Shown: in pieces, positions 1 to 7,800 of the stretch
Numbering within the stretch: the first letter of the stretch is position 1
Layout of the letters: every line of letters starts with the position of its first letter
From: Lentisphaeria bacterium UBA1776
GTDB taxonomy: Bacteria > Verrucomicrobiota > Lentisphaeria > Victivallales > Victivallaceae
Direction of reading: 5' to 3'
Assembly: GCA_002314605.1 (NCBI GenBank)
Contig: DCGO01000081.1
Span: 1-13,204, forward strand
Length of the DNA stretch: 13,204 bases
Made by a program: the position numbers and the translations under genes
The notes under the pieces: generated by a model
Told to the model about the DNA's origin: nothing
Database searches by the model: none
Seen by the model: the letters and a program-made list of their open reading frames with translations, nothing else

Positions 1-44
1 CACAACTGGCGAACATAGCCAAAATCTTCCTTGGAAAGCGTCAA
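1..44 (-). CDS. Possible start of a further gene, cut by the window edge
   Basis: An open frame on the minus strand runs off the left edge, bounded upstream by a stop at 63-65. From the only plausible start, TTG at 42-44, it reads MTLSKEDFGYVRQL. This looks like a real protein N-terminus and loosely recalls the first helix of CheR-type methyltransferases (LSxEDFxxxRxLV), but 14 residues are too few to assign a family. No Shine-Dalgarno site precedes it. If real, it lies about 130 bases after the vWA gene and could be a tenth member or a separate gene. Confidence 0.22.
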   Translation of the reverse strand, partial: MTLSKEDFGYVRQL

Positions 45-139
45 AAGGCGTAATTCAGCCGATCACTCTCTGTCGGGATTCTATTCTTGAACCCTTCCGG
101 GTGCGGTTTGCCGGAGAACAGCATCGTGGAATCCGTTCG

Positions 140-168
140 GTACCTGGAATGATACCGCAAACAGGTAC
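140..168 (-). terminator. Possible 3'-end hairpin after the vWA gene
   Basis: Five bases after the vWA stop, GTACCTG (140-146) and CAGGTAC (162-168) form a perfect 7-bp stem with a 15-base loop. No run of U follows on the minus strand, so it is not a standard intrinsic terminator. It may be an RNA-stabilising hairpin or chance. Another imperfect stem (75-94, GGG..CCC with one bulge) lies further downstream. The rest of the 45-173 gap shows nothing clear. Confidence 0.25.
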
Positions 169-173
169 TCCGG

Positions 174-1205
174 TCATTGAATGCTCCGGTAGATCCCCTT
201 GTATTCTTTGGCCAGCTGTTCCATTTCCGGGCAGTGCTGCCCAATGGAAATGCAGTTGATGACGATCTTTTTTGGAATGGAACGGCGGATATCCTTCAGG
301 ATTGCATCCCATGTGCTGTCAGTCGGGCTTCCGTCCGTCAGAAGAAAGACCGTGTCAATATTGCTTTCCTTTTGGGAAACCATCCGGATGACTTCCATGA
401 CCGCTGCATGCAGCTCCGTCATGCCGCAGGCATTCAAGCCGGAAACAATGCCTTTGCTCTCCCGGTCATATCCATCCTCAAAACGCTTCATCCCTCCACG
501 GGGATAAAGGGCGGTCCCTGAGGCAAAGGATATGATGCGGTAACGGGTCTTGAGATCATCCATATACCCGGAACGTATGGCACTCTTCAGCTGAGCTTTC
601 AGCACTTCCATCCGGCTTGCACCCTCCCTGGTCTTGTCCGACATGGAAGAGGAAGTGTCAATGACAAAAAGGGTATCCCCTCTCACTTTGATCCCGTAAA
701 AACCGCCGCCTCCGCCCCCCGCACTTAAACTGCCTCTCCCCTGCATGCTGCCGGAGGCGCGCTCATCCGGTTTCGGATTATTGATCATCGTGATCCGGCG
801 CCGGGGAACGGTACGTTCCGCGCTCCCCGGCACCCCGGGACCGGCCCCCGGTGTTTTTTTCGGAGAAGCATCCGGACTTTGACTGCCGGGAGGGACCGGA
901 GCTTTGGAAGGGGGGGCGGAAACGCCGGATGCCTGCGTCTTTTTCCGGTCTGTTCCCGCATCCGCCATTCCGCTGCCCTTGCTCGATCCAATGCCGCTCC
1001 CCAGTCCGGAACCGAGTCCGGTACCGCTGCCGGGCCCCGCGCCGGAACCCCTCCCTCCGCCGGTACCGGTACCGCTGTTCCCTCCCCGGCCGCTCATATA
1101 CATGACCAGAAAAAACAATCCGAAAACAACAACAAGCCAGGAAAGCATCAGCAGATACGGCCGCTTTACGGAAAAATGACGGCGGTCATTCGTGGTTTGG
1201 CTCAT
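174..1205 (-). CDS. Membrane-anchored von Willebrand factor A domain protein
   Basis: A 343-residue protein from the ATG at 1205. Basic residues (RRHFSVKRP) precede a single transmembrane helix (about 17-38), so the remainder should be periplasmic. A Gly/Ser-rich tether (about 39-80) and a Pro/Ala/Ser-rich stretch (about 95-130) lead to a Gly run (163-168) and FYGIKVRGDTLFVIDTSSSM, the start of the vWA domain (about 170-343). The metal-site (MIDAS) residues are complete: D183, S185 and S187 in DTSSS, T263 in GMTEL, and D291 in LLTDGSPTD. Such domains bind ligands through a divalent cation. The domain fills the protein to its C-terminus, with no added effector. It starts 16 bases after the stop of the second stator B gene and is the last clear gene of the operon. 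A longer reading from a non-ATG codon at 1301 would overlap the upstream gene and is not preferred. The ligand is unknown. Confidence 0.9.
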   Translation of the reverse strand: MSQTTNDRRHFSVKRPYLLMLSWLVVVFGLFFLVMYMSGRGGNSGTGTGGGRGSGAGPGSGTGLGSGLGSGIGSSKGSGMADAGTDRKKTQASGVSAPPSKAPVPPGSQSPDASPKKTPGAGPGVPGSAERTVPRRRITMINNPKPDERASGSMQGRGSLSAGGGGGGFYGIKVRGDTLFVIDTSSSMSDKTREGASRMEVLKAQLKSAIRSGYMDDLKTRYRIISFASGTALYPRGGMKRFEDGYDRESKGIVSGLNACGMTELHAAVMEVIRMVSQKESNIDTVFLLTDGSPTDSTWDAILKDIRRSIPKKIVINCISIGQHCPEMEQLAKEYKGIYRSIQ

Positions 1206-1212
1206 AAATGCT

Positions 1213-1217
1213 CTCCC
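1213..1217 (-). promoter_or_regulatory. Ribosome binding site that fixes the start of the vWA gene
   Basis: GGGAG on the minus strand lies 7 bases before the ATG at 1205, inside the 16-base gap after the preceding stop. It excludes the 32-residue longer reading from 1301. Confidence 0.7.
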
Positions 1218-1221
1218 GTTT

Positions 1222-2151
1222 TCAATACCAATACGATTTTTGTTCCCGGACCACCTGGAAGGAACAGCTCTTATCGCGGTCAAAAGCCAGATTGACTCCA
1301 TGCCGGATCTTCTGTTTCGTCAGACTGCTGCGCAGGATACAGAAACTCCGGAAGGAATCCCGTGAAAGCGAAAACAGCGGGACCCGTTTCTCCGGAACTT
1401 TTGCCAGAAGCGCAAACACCTCCGGTGACACGCGTCCTCCCTGCAGGATCGGGATTCCTTTCCCCGGCACGGGGCGGCAGACCACTGCCGTCCGCCCGTC
1501 CACCATAAACTTTTCGGAAGTGCACTCCCGGCAGACCTTCAGGTCGCCGGTCTGCGGGTCTCTTTCCGGACCGAGTTTCCAGATCCGGTCTTCCGAAACG
1601 ATCAGCAGATATGGCTGATCGAAACTCTGTTCCATGATCCGGAATGTCATGGAAAAAGTAGAATTTGAGGTGGATTTTTTCCCGATTTTTTCCAGACGCT
1701 CCTGCAGCGTCTTCAGCTCCTTTGCCAGCGTTTCGCGGCGCTTCTCCGCGTTCCGGATCCGGGCATTCTCCTGAGAAAAAGAATTTTGCCGCAGAAGAAA
1801 ATTCTGTTCCTCCAGCGCTTTCCGCGTTTTTTCCATTTCCTCCTGAATGCGGGCGGCGGAAAGCTGTTTCTGCAGCCGCATGATTTCGGCGATCTCTTTG
1901 CGGGCCGGGTGGTTTTCGAGCTTCTGCAGCGCCTTGTCCAGAGTTTCGTTCTGACGGAGCAGCGTCGCCAGTTCCGCTTCCAATGCCTTCAGTTTTTCTG
2001 CGGGGACCAGCAGAGAACTGTCAACACTGCTCATCATGGACATCAGCACTACCAGAGCAATCGCGATGAACATCACCCCGCCGAATGTGTTGCACATGGT
2101 GTCAAGCAGAAGTTCCAGACTGGATTCTCCGGTGTTTTTCTTTCTGCCCAT
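1222..2151 (-). CDS. ExbD/TolR/ZorB-like stator B-subunit with long coiled coil (copy 2)
   Basis: A 309-residue protein with the same plan as its neighbour: basic N-tail (MGRKKNTGESS), LELLLDTMCNTFGG leading into one transmembrane helix (about 22-40), coiled coil (about 50-157) and a C-terminal alpha/beta domain (about 165-300) ending in a segment (VPLFSLSRDS, then a helix and a strand) like the end of ExbD. Asp17 and Gly24 line up exactly with those of the preceding gene, although the rest is hardly similar, so the two are divergent paralogues or different families with a shared plan. The C-domain has four Cys within about 207-271 (C207, C210, C225, C271), which might form a disulfide in the periplasm. 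The ATG at 2151 has an excellent GGAGG site (2161-2165) and starts 2 bases after the previous stop; a longer TTG start at 2169 would overlap the upstream gene and lacks such a site. Confidence 0.85.
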   Translation of the reverse strand: MGRKKNTGESSLELLLDTMCNTFGGVMFIAIALVVLMSMMSSVDSSLLVPAEKLKALEAELATLLRQNETLDKALQKLENHPARKEIAEIMRLQKQLSAARIQEEMEKTRKALEEQNFLLRQNSFSQENARIRNAEKRRETLAKELKTLQERLEKIGKKSTSNSTFSMTFRIMEQSFDQPYLLIVSEDRIWKLGPERDPQTGDLKVCRECTSEKFMVDGRTAVVCRPVPGKGIPILQGGRVSPEVFALLAKVPEKRVPLFSLSRDSFRSFCILRSSLTKQKIRHGVNLAFDRDKSCSFQVVREQKSYWY

Positions 2152-2153
2152 AA

Positions 2154-2996
2154 TCACGCTCCTCCCCAAAGCGAGAGATCATCCGACGGCAGGAGCTCCA
2201 GACCGCGTCTCTTCTGCTGGGCATCAAGATCGTCCAATAGGACCTCATACTCAACGGAACCGGGTTTCAGAAGGATCGTATAGTATTCGTCATTCCGTCC
2301 ACGCTGCCTCACCCATTCCACAAATCTCCGCCGCCGTTCCGTAAAACTCCCGCCGGCAATGCGCAAATCGGTCTCCTGTCCGGTACTGCATTCCATGATC
2401 CGGATGCCGGCGGGCGTGCATTCCACCAGGACCGGTGCAAACGACGTATCGTTTTCCACCACGTATTTCAGCGCATTCCGGACTTTGACTGTCCGGGCGT
2501 ATTTCTTTTTCAGTTCTTCCTGAAGTTTCTGAACTCTCTGTGCGGAAGCGATACATTCTTGATTTTCCCGGTCTGCACGTTCCCGAAGATCTTTGAGCTG
2601 CTGCTGCTGCCGTTCAGCGGCCTTTTTGAGAGCCGAACGCTTTGCTGCCAGATTCCGGATGCGCACCTGATGCTTCTGCAGTTCCCGGCGCATGGATTCA
2701 AGCCGTATCCACAAGCTGTCAAGGTCCAGTTTCTGCAGTTCACGGATCCGCGTCTGATACTGTGCTTCCTGTTTGCGGAGCCGGACCAGCTGCTTTTTTA
2801 ATTCCCGAGCCCGTTTGGACGCCGCTTCCGAGATCTGCCGGGTCTCTTTCACCGTTTTCGGGTCGTCCGCCTTGTGCAGATCCATCATGAAGATCACCAG
2901 CAGCAGAACCACCAGAAACATGATCCCGGTAAGCGAGGTGATGATGTCCTGAAATGAAAACAGCGAGATTGCCGGACTGTCGTCTTTCCGCGCCAT
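2154..2996 (-). CDS. ExbD/TolR/ZorB-like stator B-subunit with long coiled coil (copy 1)
   Basis: A 280-residue protein read from the ATG at 2996. A short cytosolic tail (MARKDDSPAIS) leads to SLFSFQDIITSLTG and one transmembrane helix (about 18-38). Asp17 at the membrane entry is in the place of the proton-accepting Asp of MotB/ExbD/TolR. Residues about 46-170 form a strongly charged coiled coil. The C-terminal part (about 183-268) is a small alpha/beta domain whose end, ILLKPGSVEYEVLLDDL followed by a GLEL strand, follows the pattern of the ExbD/TolR periplasmic fold. No OmpA-type peptidoglycan-binding motif is seen. The gene overlaps or abuts the stop of the MotA/TolQ-like gene. An ATG two codons upstream (3002) gives a 4-base overlap, but the GGGGA site (3003-3007) sits only a base or so from it and 6 bases from the ATG at 2996. 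Function as a stator partner is inference from motif and position. Confidence 0.85.
   Translation of the reverse strand: MARKDDSPAISLFSFQDIITSLTGIMFLVVLLLVIFMMDLHKADDPKTVKETRQISEAASKRARELKKQLVRLRKQEAQYQTRIRELQKLDLDSLWIRLESMRRELQKHQVRIRNLAAKRSALKKAAERQQQQLKDLRERADRENQECIASAQRVQKLQEELKKKYARTVKVRNALKYVVENDTSFAPVLVECTPAGIRIMECSTGQETDLRIAGGSFTERRRRFVEWVRQRGRNDEYYTILLKPGSVEYEVLLDDLDAQQKRRGLELLPSDDLSLWGGA
2161..2167 (-). promoter_or_regulatory. Ribosome binding site that fixes the start of the second stator B gene
   Basis: The minus strand reads GGGGAGG, ending 9 bases before the ATG at 2151. It lies within the last codons of the preceding gene and supports a start at 2151 rather than the TTG at 2169. 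Confidence 0.7.
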
Positions 2997-2998
2997 AT

Positions 2999-3874
2999 TC
3001 ATTCCCCGGAATCACTGGTGGAAATGTTTTTCATCTTGGAAATGATATTTTTATGACAGTAATCGGAACAGTCATCCAGAAATTTTTCTTCCTTGTGAAG
3101 CGTGAACGTAATGAAAATCTGAATGATCAATGCCAGCACCAGCGCGATCAGCGTGGTCTCAAAAGCCACGCCCAACCCGCCGGTAACCTGACTTAAAGCC
3201 GCCTTGATCTCCTGAATGTCGCTGCTGCTCTTGACCACATTGCCGAAGCTGCCCACGGCATTGGAAAGCCCCAGAACGGTACCGATAAATCCCAGCACCG
3301 GAATCGCCCAGACAAAACCTTTCAGCACCGTGTAGGAAGATGAAAGACAGTTTTCATCGTTTTCCGCCTGATTTTTCAGACACTCGGAAACAGCGGAGAC
3401 ATTTCCCAGATTCCGGAGATTGGAAAGCGCCCGTTCGATGCGGTCGAGCAGAATGAAATGCGCCGGATCCGCAACCTCGTGATGCATCCGTGAAATGATC
3501 TGTTCGGCGGTATGGCTTGTCAGCACAAAATTGCAGTCTTCCGGCAGAATATCCACCTTCAGAGCTTTTTCCTGCAGACGCAGTTTCAGCAGTTTTATGA
3601 TCAGGACAGCCAGCGACCAGCAGGAAAAAAATACCGTGAAATAGGGGATTATGGAACGGTCGTTTTTGCAGTTGAAAAACATGTCGATCATCCAGCGGTC
3701 CTGATCCGCATCATAAACGGTCAGAAGGAGCCCGTAAAACAGGGCCGTCAGCGCCAGTCCGAGCAATACGGAAAAAAAGATATTGACCCCCGTGAATTTC
3801 TGGCCGGAAAAACCGCATTTGCATTCAATGTCGTCGCGGAACCACGCCAGTTTCTTTTCATTTGTCAGATCCAT
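2999..3874 (-). CDS. MotA/TolQ/ExbB-like proton-channel (stator A) subunit
   Basis: A 291-residue membrane protein from the ATG at 3874. Hydrophobic helices lie at about 30-54, 75-96, 188-206 and 231-258. The last two carry the family hallmark: VWAIPVLGFIGTVLGLSNAVG (start of TM3) and GGLGVAFETTLIALVLAL (TM4), matching the pore helices of TolQ/ExbB/MotA with Thr199 and Thr240/241 at positions typical of the channel lining. The cytosolic segment between TM2 and TM3 (about 97-187) is helical. Such proteins form pentamers around a B-subunit dimer and use the ion gradient to drive movement. It lacks the long cytosolic tail reported for Zorya ZorA, so it is closer in size to TolQ/ExbB. The next two genes encode the likely B-subunits. 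A longer in-frame start (TTG at 3907) would overlap the upstream gene; the ATG at 3874 has a far better ribosome site. Confidence 0.92.
   Translation of the reverse strand: MDLTNEKKLAWFRDDIECKCGFSGQKFTGVNIFFSVLLGLALTALFYGLLLTVYDADQDRWMIDMFFNCKNDRSIIPYFTVFFSCWSLAVLIIKLLKLRLQEKALKVDILPEDCNFVLTSHTAEQIISRMHHEVADPAHFILLDRIERALSNLRNLGNVSAVSECLKNQAENDENCLSSSYTVLKGFVWAIPVLGFIGTVLGLSNAVGSFGNVVKSSSDIQEIKAALSQVTGGLGVAFETTLIALVLALIIQIFITFTLHKEEKFLDDCSDYCHKNIISKMKNISTSDSGE
3003..3007 (-). promoter_or_regulatory. Ribosome binding site for the first stator B gene
   Basis: GGGGA on the minus strand lies 6 bases before the ATG at 2996 but directly against the ATG at 3002. Spacing therefore favours the second ATG; the difference is only two codons. 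Confidence 0.5.
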
Positions 3875-3882
3875 TGCATCCA

Positions 3883-3886
3883 CCTC
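3883..3886 (-). promoter_or_regulatory. Ribosome binding site that fixes the start of the MotA/TolQ-like gene
   Basis: The minus strand reads AAGAGGTGG, with GAGG 8 bases before the ATG at 3874. It lies just downstream of the preceding gene's stop (3888). It argues for this ATG over the upstream TTG at 3907, which has no such site. Confidence 0.7.
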
Positions 3887-3887
3887 T

Positions 3888-4829
3888 TCATAAAATTTTT
3901 GCGGCAAGAAGCTCCGCCGCTTTCAGAACCGCAAACGACAATCCGGCAAAAAATGCCGCCCCAAAGAGTGCTCCCCGGGAAGAAAGCATGTAAAACACCT
4001 TCAGCCCCTTCCTGAGCCCGAGCACGAAATTGGCACAGAAAAAAGCGAAGACCCCGAGCGTCAGAATCCCGTAACTCCACACGCCCCACGCAGGGACCGT
4101 CTCCCGGGGAGCCAGAACCGATACGGCATAATTCAAAATCTCCACGCAAAAAAGCGCCCCCGTATTCATCAGGATCATTCCGGCCAGCAGGAAACTTTGC
4201 ACCAGAGTTTCTTTCGGCAGAGCGGCCCGCCGGTGAAATCCCAGCATCCCCGCCAGACTCAGGAACAGCATTCCGGCCGTCATTCCTGCAGCAAAGAGGA
4301 GTTTCCGTCCAACTCCGGGGAAATACAGAGAAACGGAAAACGCCGCTGCTGCGGTGATCAGAAAAGGAAAGCCCAGACAGACTGGAAGCACCGCCGTCCA
4401 CAAAACTTTTGACGGCAGCAGAGCGAGTTCCGCCAGTTTTTCCGGCGCGTTCCAGCAGAGGGTCAGGGTGTTCCCGATGACCCGGAAAAGCTCCGGACTT
4501 TGCCCCTCCGGACAAAATTGGTCACCGTTTGTACCTTCCCCGCCGCAGAGGTTTTCTTCTTCGGCCACCCCCTCAACGGGCCAGCCCTGTTCCGTAATAT
4601 CCGCGCGGGAGCCGCTTCCCGGTCCGGACGGCAGAATTTCGATCGTGCCGGAACCCTGTTCCGTTTCGTAAAGCACCTCCTGCAAAGCCATCCAATGGAC
4701 CTTGTCCGCCGAAATCGGACTCTCCCCGGAAATCACTTTGCGGTGGTACATCCGGTCAAGCATCGCCGCTGAAAATGGGCCGAGGATCCGCAGATCCTCC
4801 GTACGCAGAAAGAAATAACGGGGTTTCAT
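3888..4829 (-). CDS. GYF_2 domain protein with about five transmembrane helices
   Basis: A 313-residue protein. Residues 4-52 resemble the GYF_2 domain: YFFLR, then ILGPFSAAMLDRM (the GPF-xxxx-M core of GYF folds), a VISGESPIS turn and a conserved Trp (W46). An acidic, Gly-rich linker (about 55-115) has no predicted structure. The C-terminal half carries hydrophobic segments at about 141-170, 176-197, 207-239, 246-271 and 284-308. GYF domains generally bind proline-rich peptides, and bacterial GYF_2 domains are often joined to membrane segments. Here the domain could dock on the Pro-rich linker of the GAP1-N2 protein (inference). The ATG has a GGAG site (4836-4839) 6 bases upstream and overlaps the stop of the 1013-residue gene by ATGA. 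The number of helices and the side of the membrane on which the GYF_2 domain lies are uncertain. Confidence 0.85.
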   Translation of the reverse strand: MKPRYFFLRTEDLRILGPFSAAMLDRMYHRKVISGESPISADKVHWMALQEVLYETEQGSGTIEILPSGPGSGSRADITEQGWPVEGVAEEENLCGGEGTNGDQFCPEGQSPELFRVIGNTLTLCWNAPEKLAELALLPSKVLWTAVLPVCLGFPFLITAAAAFSVSLYFPGVGRKLLFAAGMTAGMLFLSLAGMLGFHRRAALPKETLVQSFLLAGMILMNTGALFCVEILNYAVSVLAPRETVPAWGVWSYGILTLGVFAFFCANFVLGLRKGLKVFYMLSSRGALFGAAFFAGLSFAVLKAAELLAAKIL

Positions 4830-7800
4830 GGTCTGCTCCGCATGTTTGTCGGGATCGATGCCGGAATGGAATAGACTTCCTCATGATTGAGCAGCAGCTC
4901 ATCCTGAGGGTACAGCAGACAGGAGTGAAAAAGCGTTCCGTTCTCCAGATCCGTTAATTCCGGAGCCAGACTGCTGACCGCCGAATCGGGTTTTGCCAGG
5001 AGAGATTCCGGCAGCAGACAGAAGCGGCTGCCCTTCTGTACGCTTTGAAGATGGACAAAATAACGCAGCTCCGGGATTTTTTTGTAGAAGAAATGGATCC
5101 GAATCCGCCCGTTTTCCAGGTAGATCACCCCGCTGGGATTGGGCTGCATGGCATTGAGAACTTTCCGGTAAAGCTGCATCGTCCGGTCCCGGATGGCCTG
5201 TTGTGCGGCATACTCGGGGGAGGTAAAAAAAACAATGTCTCTTTCAATTTCGTCGCGATCGACGTTCCACGCCGTCGGCTCTGCCGGGAAACTGGCAAGT
5301 TTTCCTTCGATTCCCTGGGCAAAGACCTGATCAATGACCGAAAAGGACCCGTAAAGTTTCAGCAGGGAACGGATAATTTTCAGACGCGCCATGGGATTTC
5401 CCCGCCGGCTGGAAGCGTAAAAACGGATCTCATGCAAAACCGCTTCCCTCAGTTTTTCCGGCTCGGAGATCACTTCAAGCCGCTTCAATGTTTCCATGAA
5501 CATCGTATAATGCAGCGCCTTGTTGATATCTTTCCGCCCCGCCCAGCTTCGCAGCTGCGCAAAGGAAATGGAGGTGAATTTTTCCGGCAGTCCAGGAGGA
5601 GGGGGCTGCAGCACCAGCGTGTAGGAATTCCGTTGCTTTTCGATCAGGAAAAGCAGCTCAAGCGTGCGGTTTTCCGGCTGGCATACGCTGAGCCGCATAT
5701 CCCGGTAACTGCCGCCGGCCTGTCCCTTGGCACGGTAGAGACAGAAATTATCGTCGCTCAAAGGCCCCTGCAGATAAAAATAGTAATCCCGTCCGCCGGA
5801 TGGAATCACCACTTCAAACAGATCCCACGTTTTGGCTTCGGCCTTCAGTCTCTCCAGCTCGCTGCGAAAGTTTTTCAATGTCTCTTCGCTGATCCGGATA
5901 AACTGGAAATCCTGCATATAGGGGTGATGTGAAAAAACGTCGGGAGCTTTGCCGTCCTTTTTCGCAAATTCGGAATTCATGAAAAGCCGTTCCTGATCCT
6001 TGCCCCGGACTGCACTTTCAAACTCTTTTTCCAGCGGTGATGAAAATGCCGGAAGGGACGGAATTTTATCCAGTGCGTCCAGAAACTCCACTGCATTGGC
6101 CGGATAGCGAAGCTTATGACGGAGCTGCAAATACTGCCCTGTATCCCGGACTTTTGCATTCAGATTGGCCAGCATTTCTCCGACAAGCCTGTCATTGTGA
6201 CGGCGGAAATTTTCCGATACGCCTTCCCTTGAAACGGCTTTCAACTGATTTTCCAGCGCACGCAGATCCCGGTCAAGCGCCGAAAGCTCCAATCCCTGCG
6301 GATTGTCGCAGCGTCGGGACAGCTTTTTTCCGGCATCCTGCAATTTGAGGAGAGCGTCTGCATAACTGCCGTCCCGCTCCTGCTGCTTTTTTTTCAACAG
6401 ATCCCCGTACTGCAGTCTCAGTGATTCAAGCTCCACCTGCTGCTCCTGACTGTGAAACCTTTTCCAGGCCTCGTCCAGCAGCTCCCGGCAGCCGTCGGAA
6501 TCGCCGGCAGCCAGTTTTTTCCTGAGCTGTTCGATCCGCCGGACCACCGACTTGCTCTGCTCGATCTGGTCTTCCCGCATATTTTCCGCCTTTTTAAGGA
6601 GCGCGAGGACCTCCGTATCCCGGACTGCCGGATTTTTTTCCTTCTTCAGCGTCTCAAAATACCGGCGGATCTCCAGAGGTTTCTGCTGCTGCAGAAAGGC
6701 GGTCATCTGGCGGCAGACATCCCGTTTGTTGTACCACCGGTTCAGTCCGTACAAAGTCAGCGCCACTCCGACGCAGAGCAGCATGACACCGCTGCACCAG
6801 ACAATGACCTTCTGGCGCGCCGCCCGTTTCTGTTTCAGCTGAAATTCTTCCTCCAGTACCTGATAACGCTCCTTCAGCCCGGCATCCACCGGAACATTCA
6901 GTTCCGTGAGGTTGCACATCTCCGCCCGGATCCTGGGGAAATCCTCCCCCATGCCGATCAGGTGGTTCAGCTTCTGATGAAGTTCCCGTGAACGCTCCTG
7001 CAAAAGCAGCTGTTCCTGTTTTCTGTCGAAGTGTTCCCGCGCCCGTTTCAGAAGTTCCGCATCGCCCCCGGAGGGAGCGTCGAACAGGGGATCCTGCGAC
7101 AATGTATTCCATGCACAAAGTGCCTCGCCGAGCGCCGCCGTGTCCTCCATGGATGCGGCGTTCTCGATCCGGGCAAGGAGTTTCCCGGCTTTTTCCCGGA
7201 TCTGCGAAGCCCGGTAGGCTTGTACATCCTGCCGGTAGGGATCGGTTTCGGACGGAGGGACCGGATGCAGCAGTTCCGAAGACTCCAGCTGTCGTATGAT
7301 CCCGTCCAGACAGGCGGCATCATGGTGTTTCTGCGCGGCGGCGGCCTCATTGAGCTTTTCCCGGATCCACGCCCGCTCCGCGATCTCCAGGTTTTTCCGC
7401 CAGATGTCGGTGGAGGTATCTTTTTTCAGCAGTTTTCGCAGCAGCAGGATCTTTTCGTGCAGAGTCCCGCTGTGTCCCAGGACGCGCCACTGGGCGATCA
7501 GATCGGAGTTCTGCTCCACGGATTCGGAAAAATCTCCGGATTCCAGCTGTTCGATCAGTGCCATATCCGGTTCCGCGGGGATGGAAACATGGTACAGACA
7601 GCACAGTTCCACCCATTTGGACCGGCCCGGAAAGAGGAGGATCCTCGCCCGTTCCGTCAGCGACGGGGTATTCCGGCAGTTGAGCAGCAAAGCCTGCCGC
7701 GCATTGCCGCTCTCGATCAGACTGCGGCATTCGGAAAGGGCTTCATTGACGATGCGGCAGGCATCCGCGTAAAGGGCCGCCAGACGGCGGAAATGCTCGG

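Noticed and set aside
75..94. tRNA T-arm-like stem (GGGTTC..GAATCCC) in the left gap
   Set aside because: The stem needs a bulge and the loop does not match a T-loop; no acceptor, D or anticodon arm can be drawn around it.
41..244. Small minus-strand frame overlapping the end of the vWA gene
   Set aside because: Most of it lies out of frame within the vWA coding region, there is no SD, and the peptide has no sensible composition.
1000..1080. Repeated GGTACC words as a possible DNA repeat or recombination site
   Set aside because: They fall in the Gly/Ser/Thr-rich tether of the vWA protein and are explained by repeated Gly-Thr and Gly-Ser codons; the units are not regular.
1206..1301. Longer N-terminus for the vWA protein
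   Set aside because: The extension overlaps the preceding gene, adds a Trp/Arg mix without family character, and lacks an SD, whereas the ATG at 1205 has GGGAG at 7 bases.
5045..5932. Plus-strand open frame of 295 codons opposite the 1013-residue gene
   Set aside because: Antisense to a well-packed operon gene, no credible ribosome site or motif; judged a shadow.
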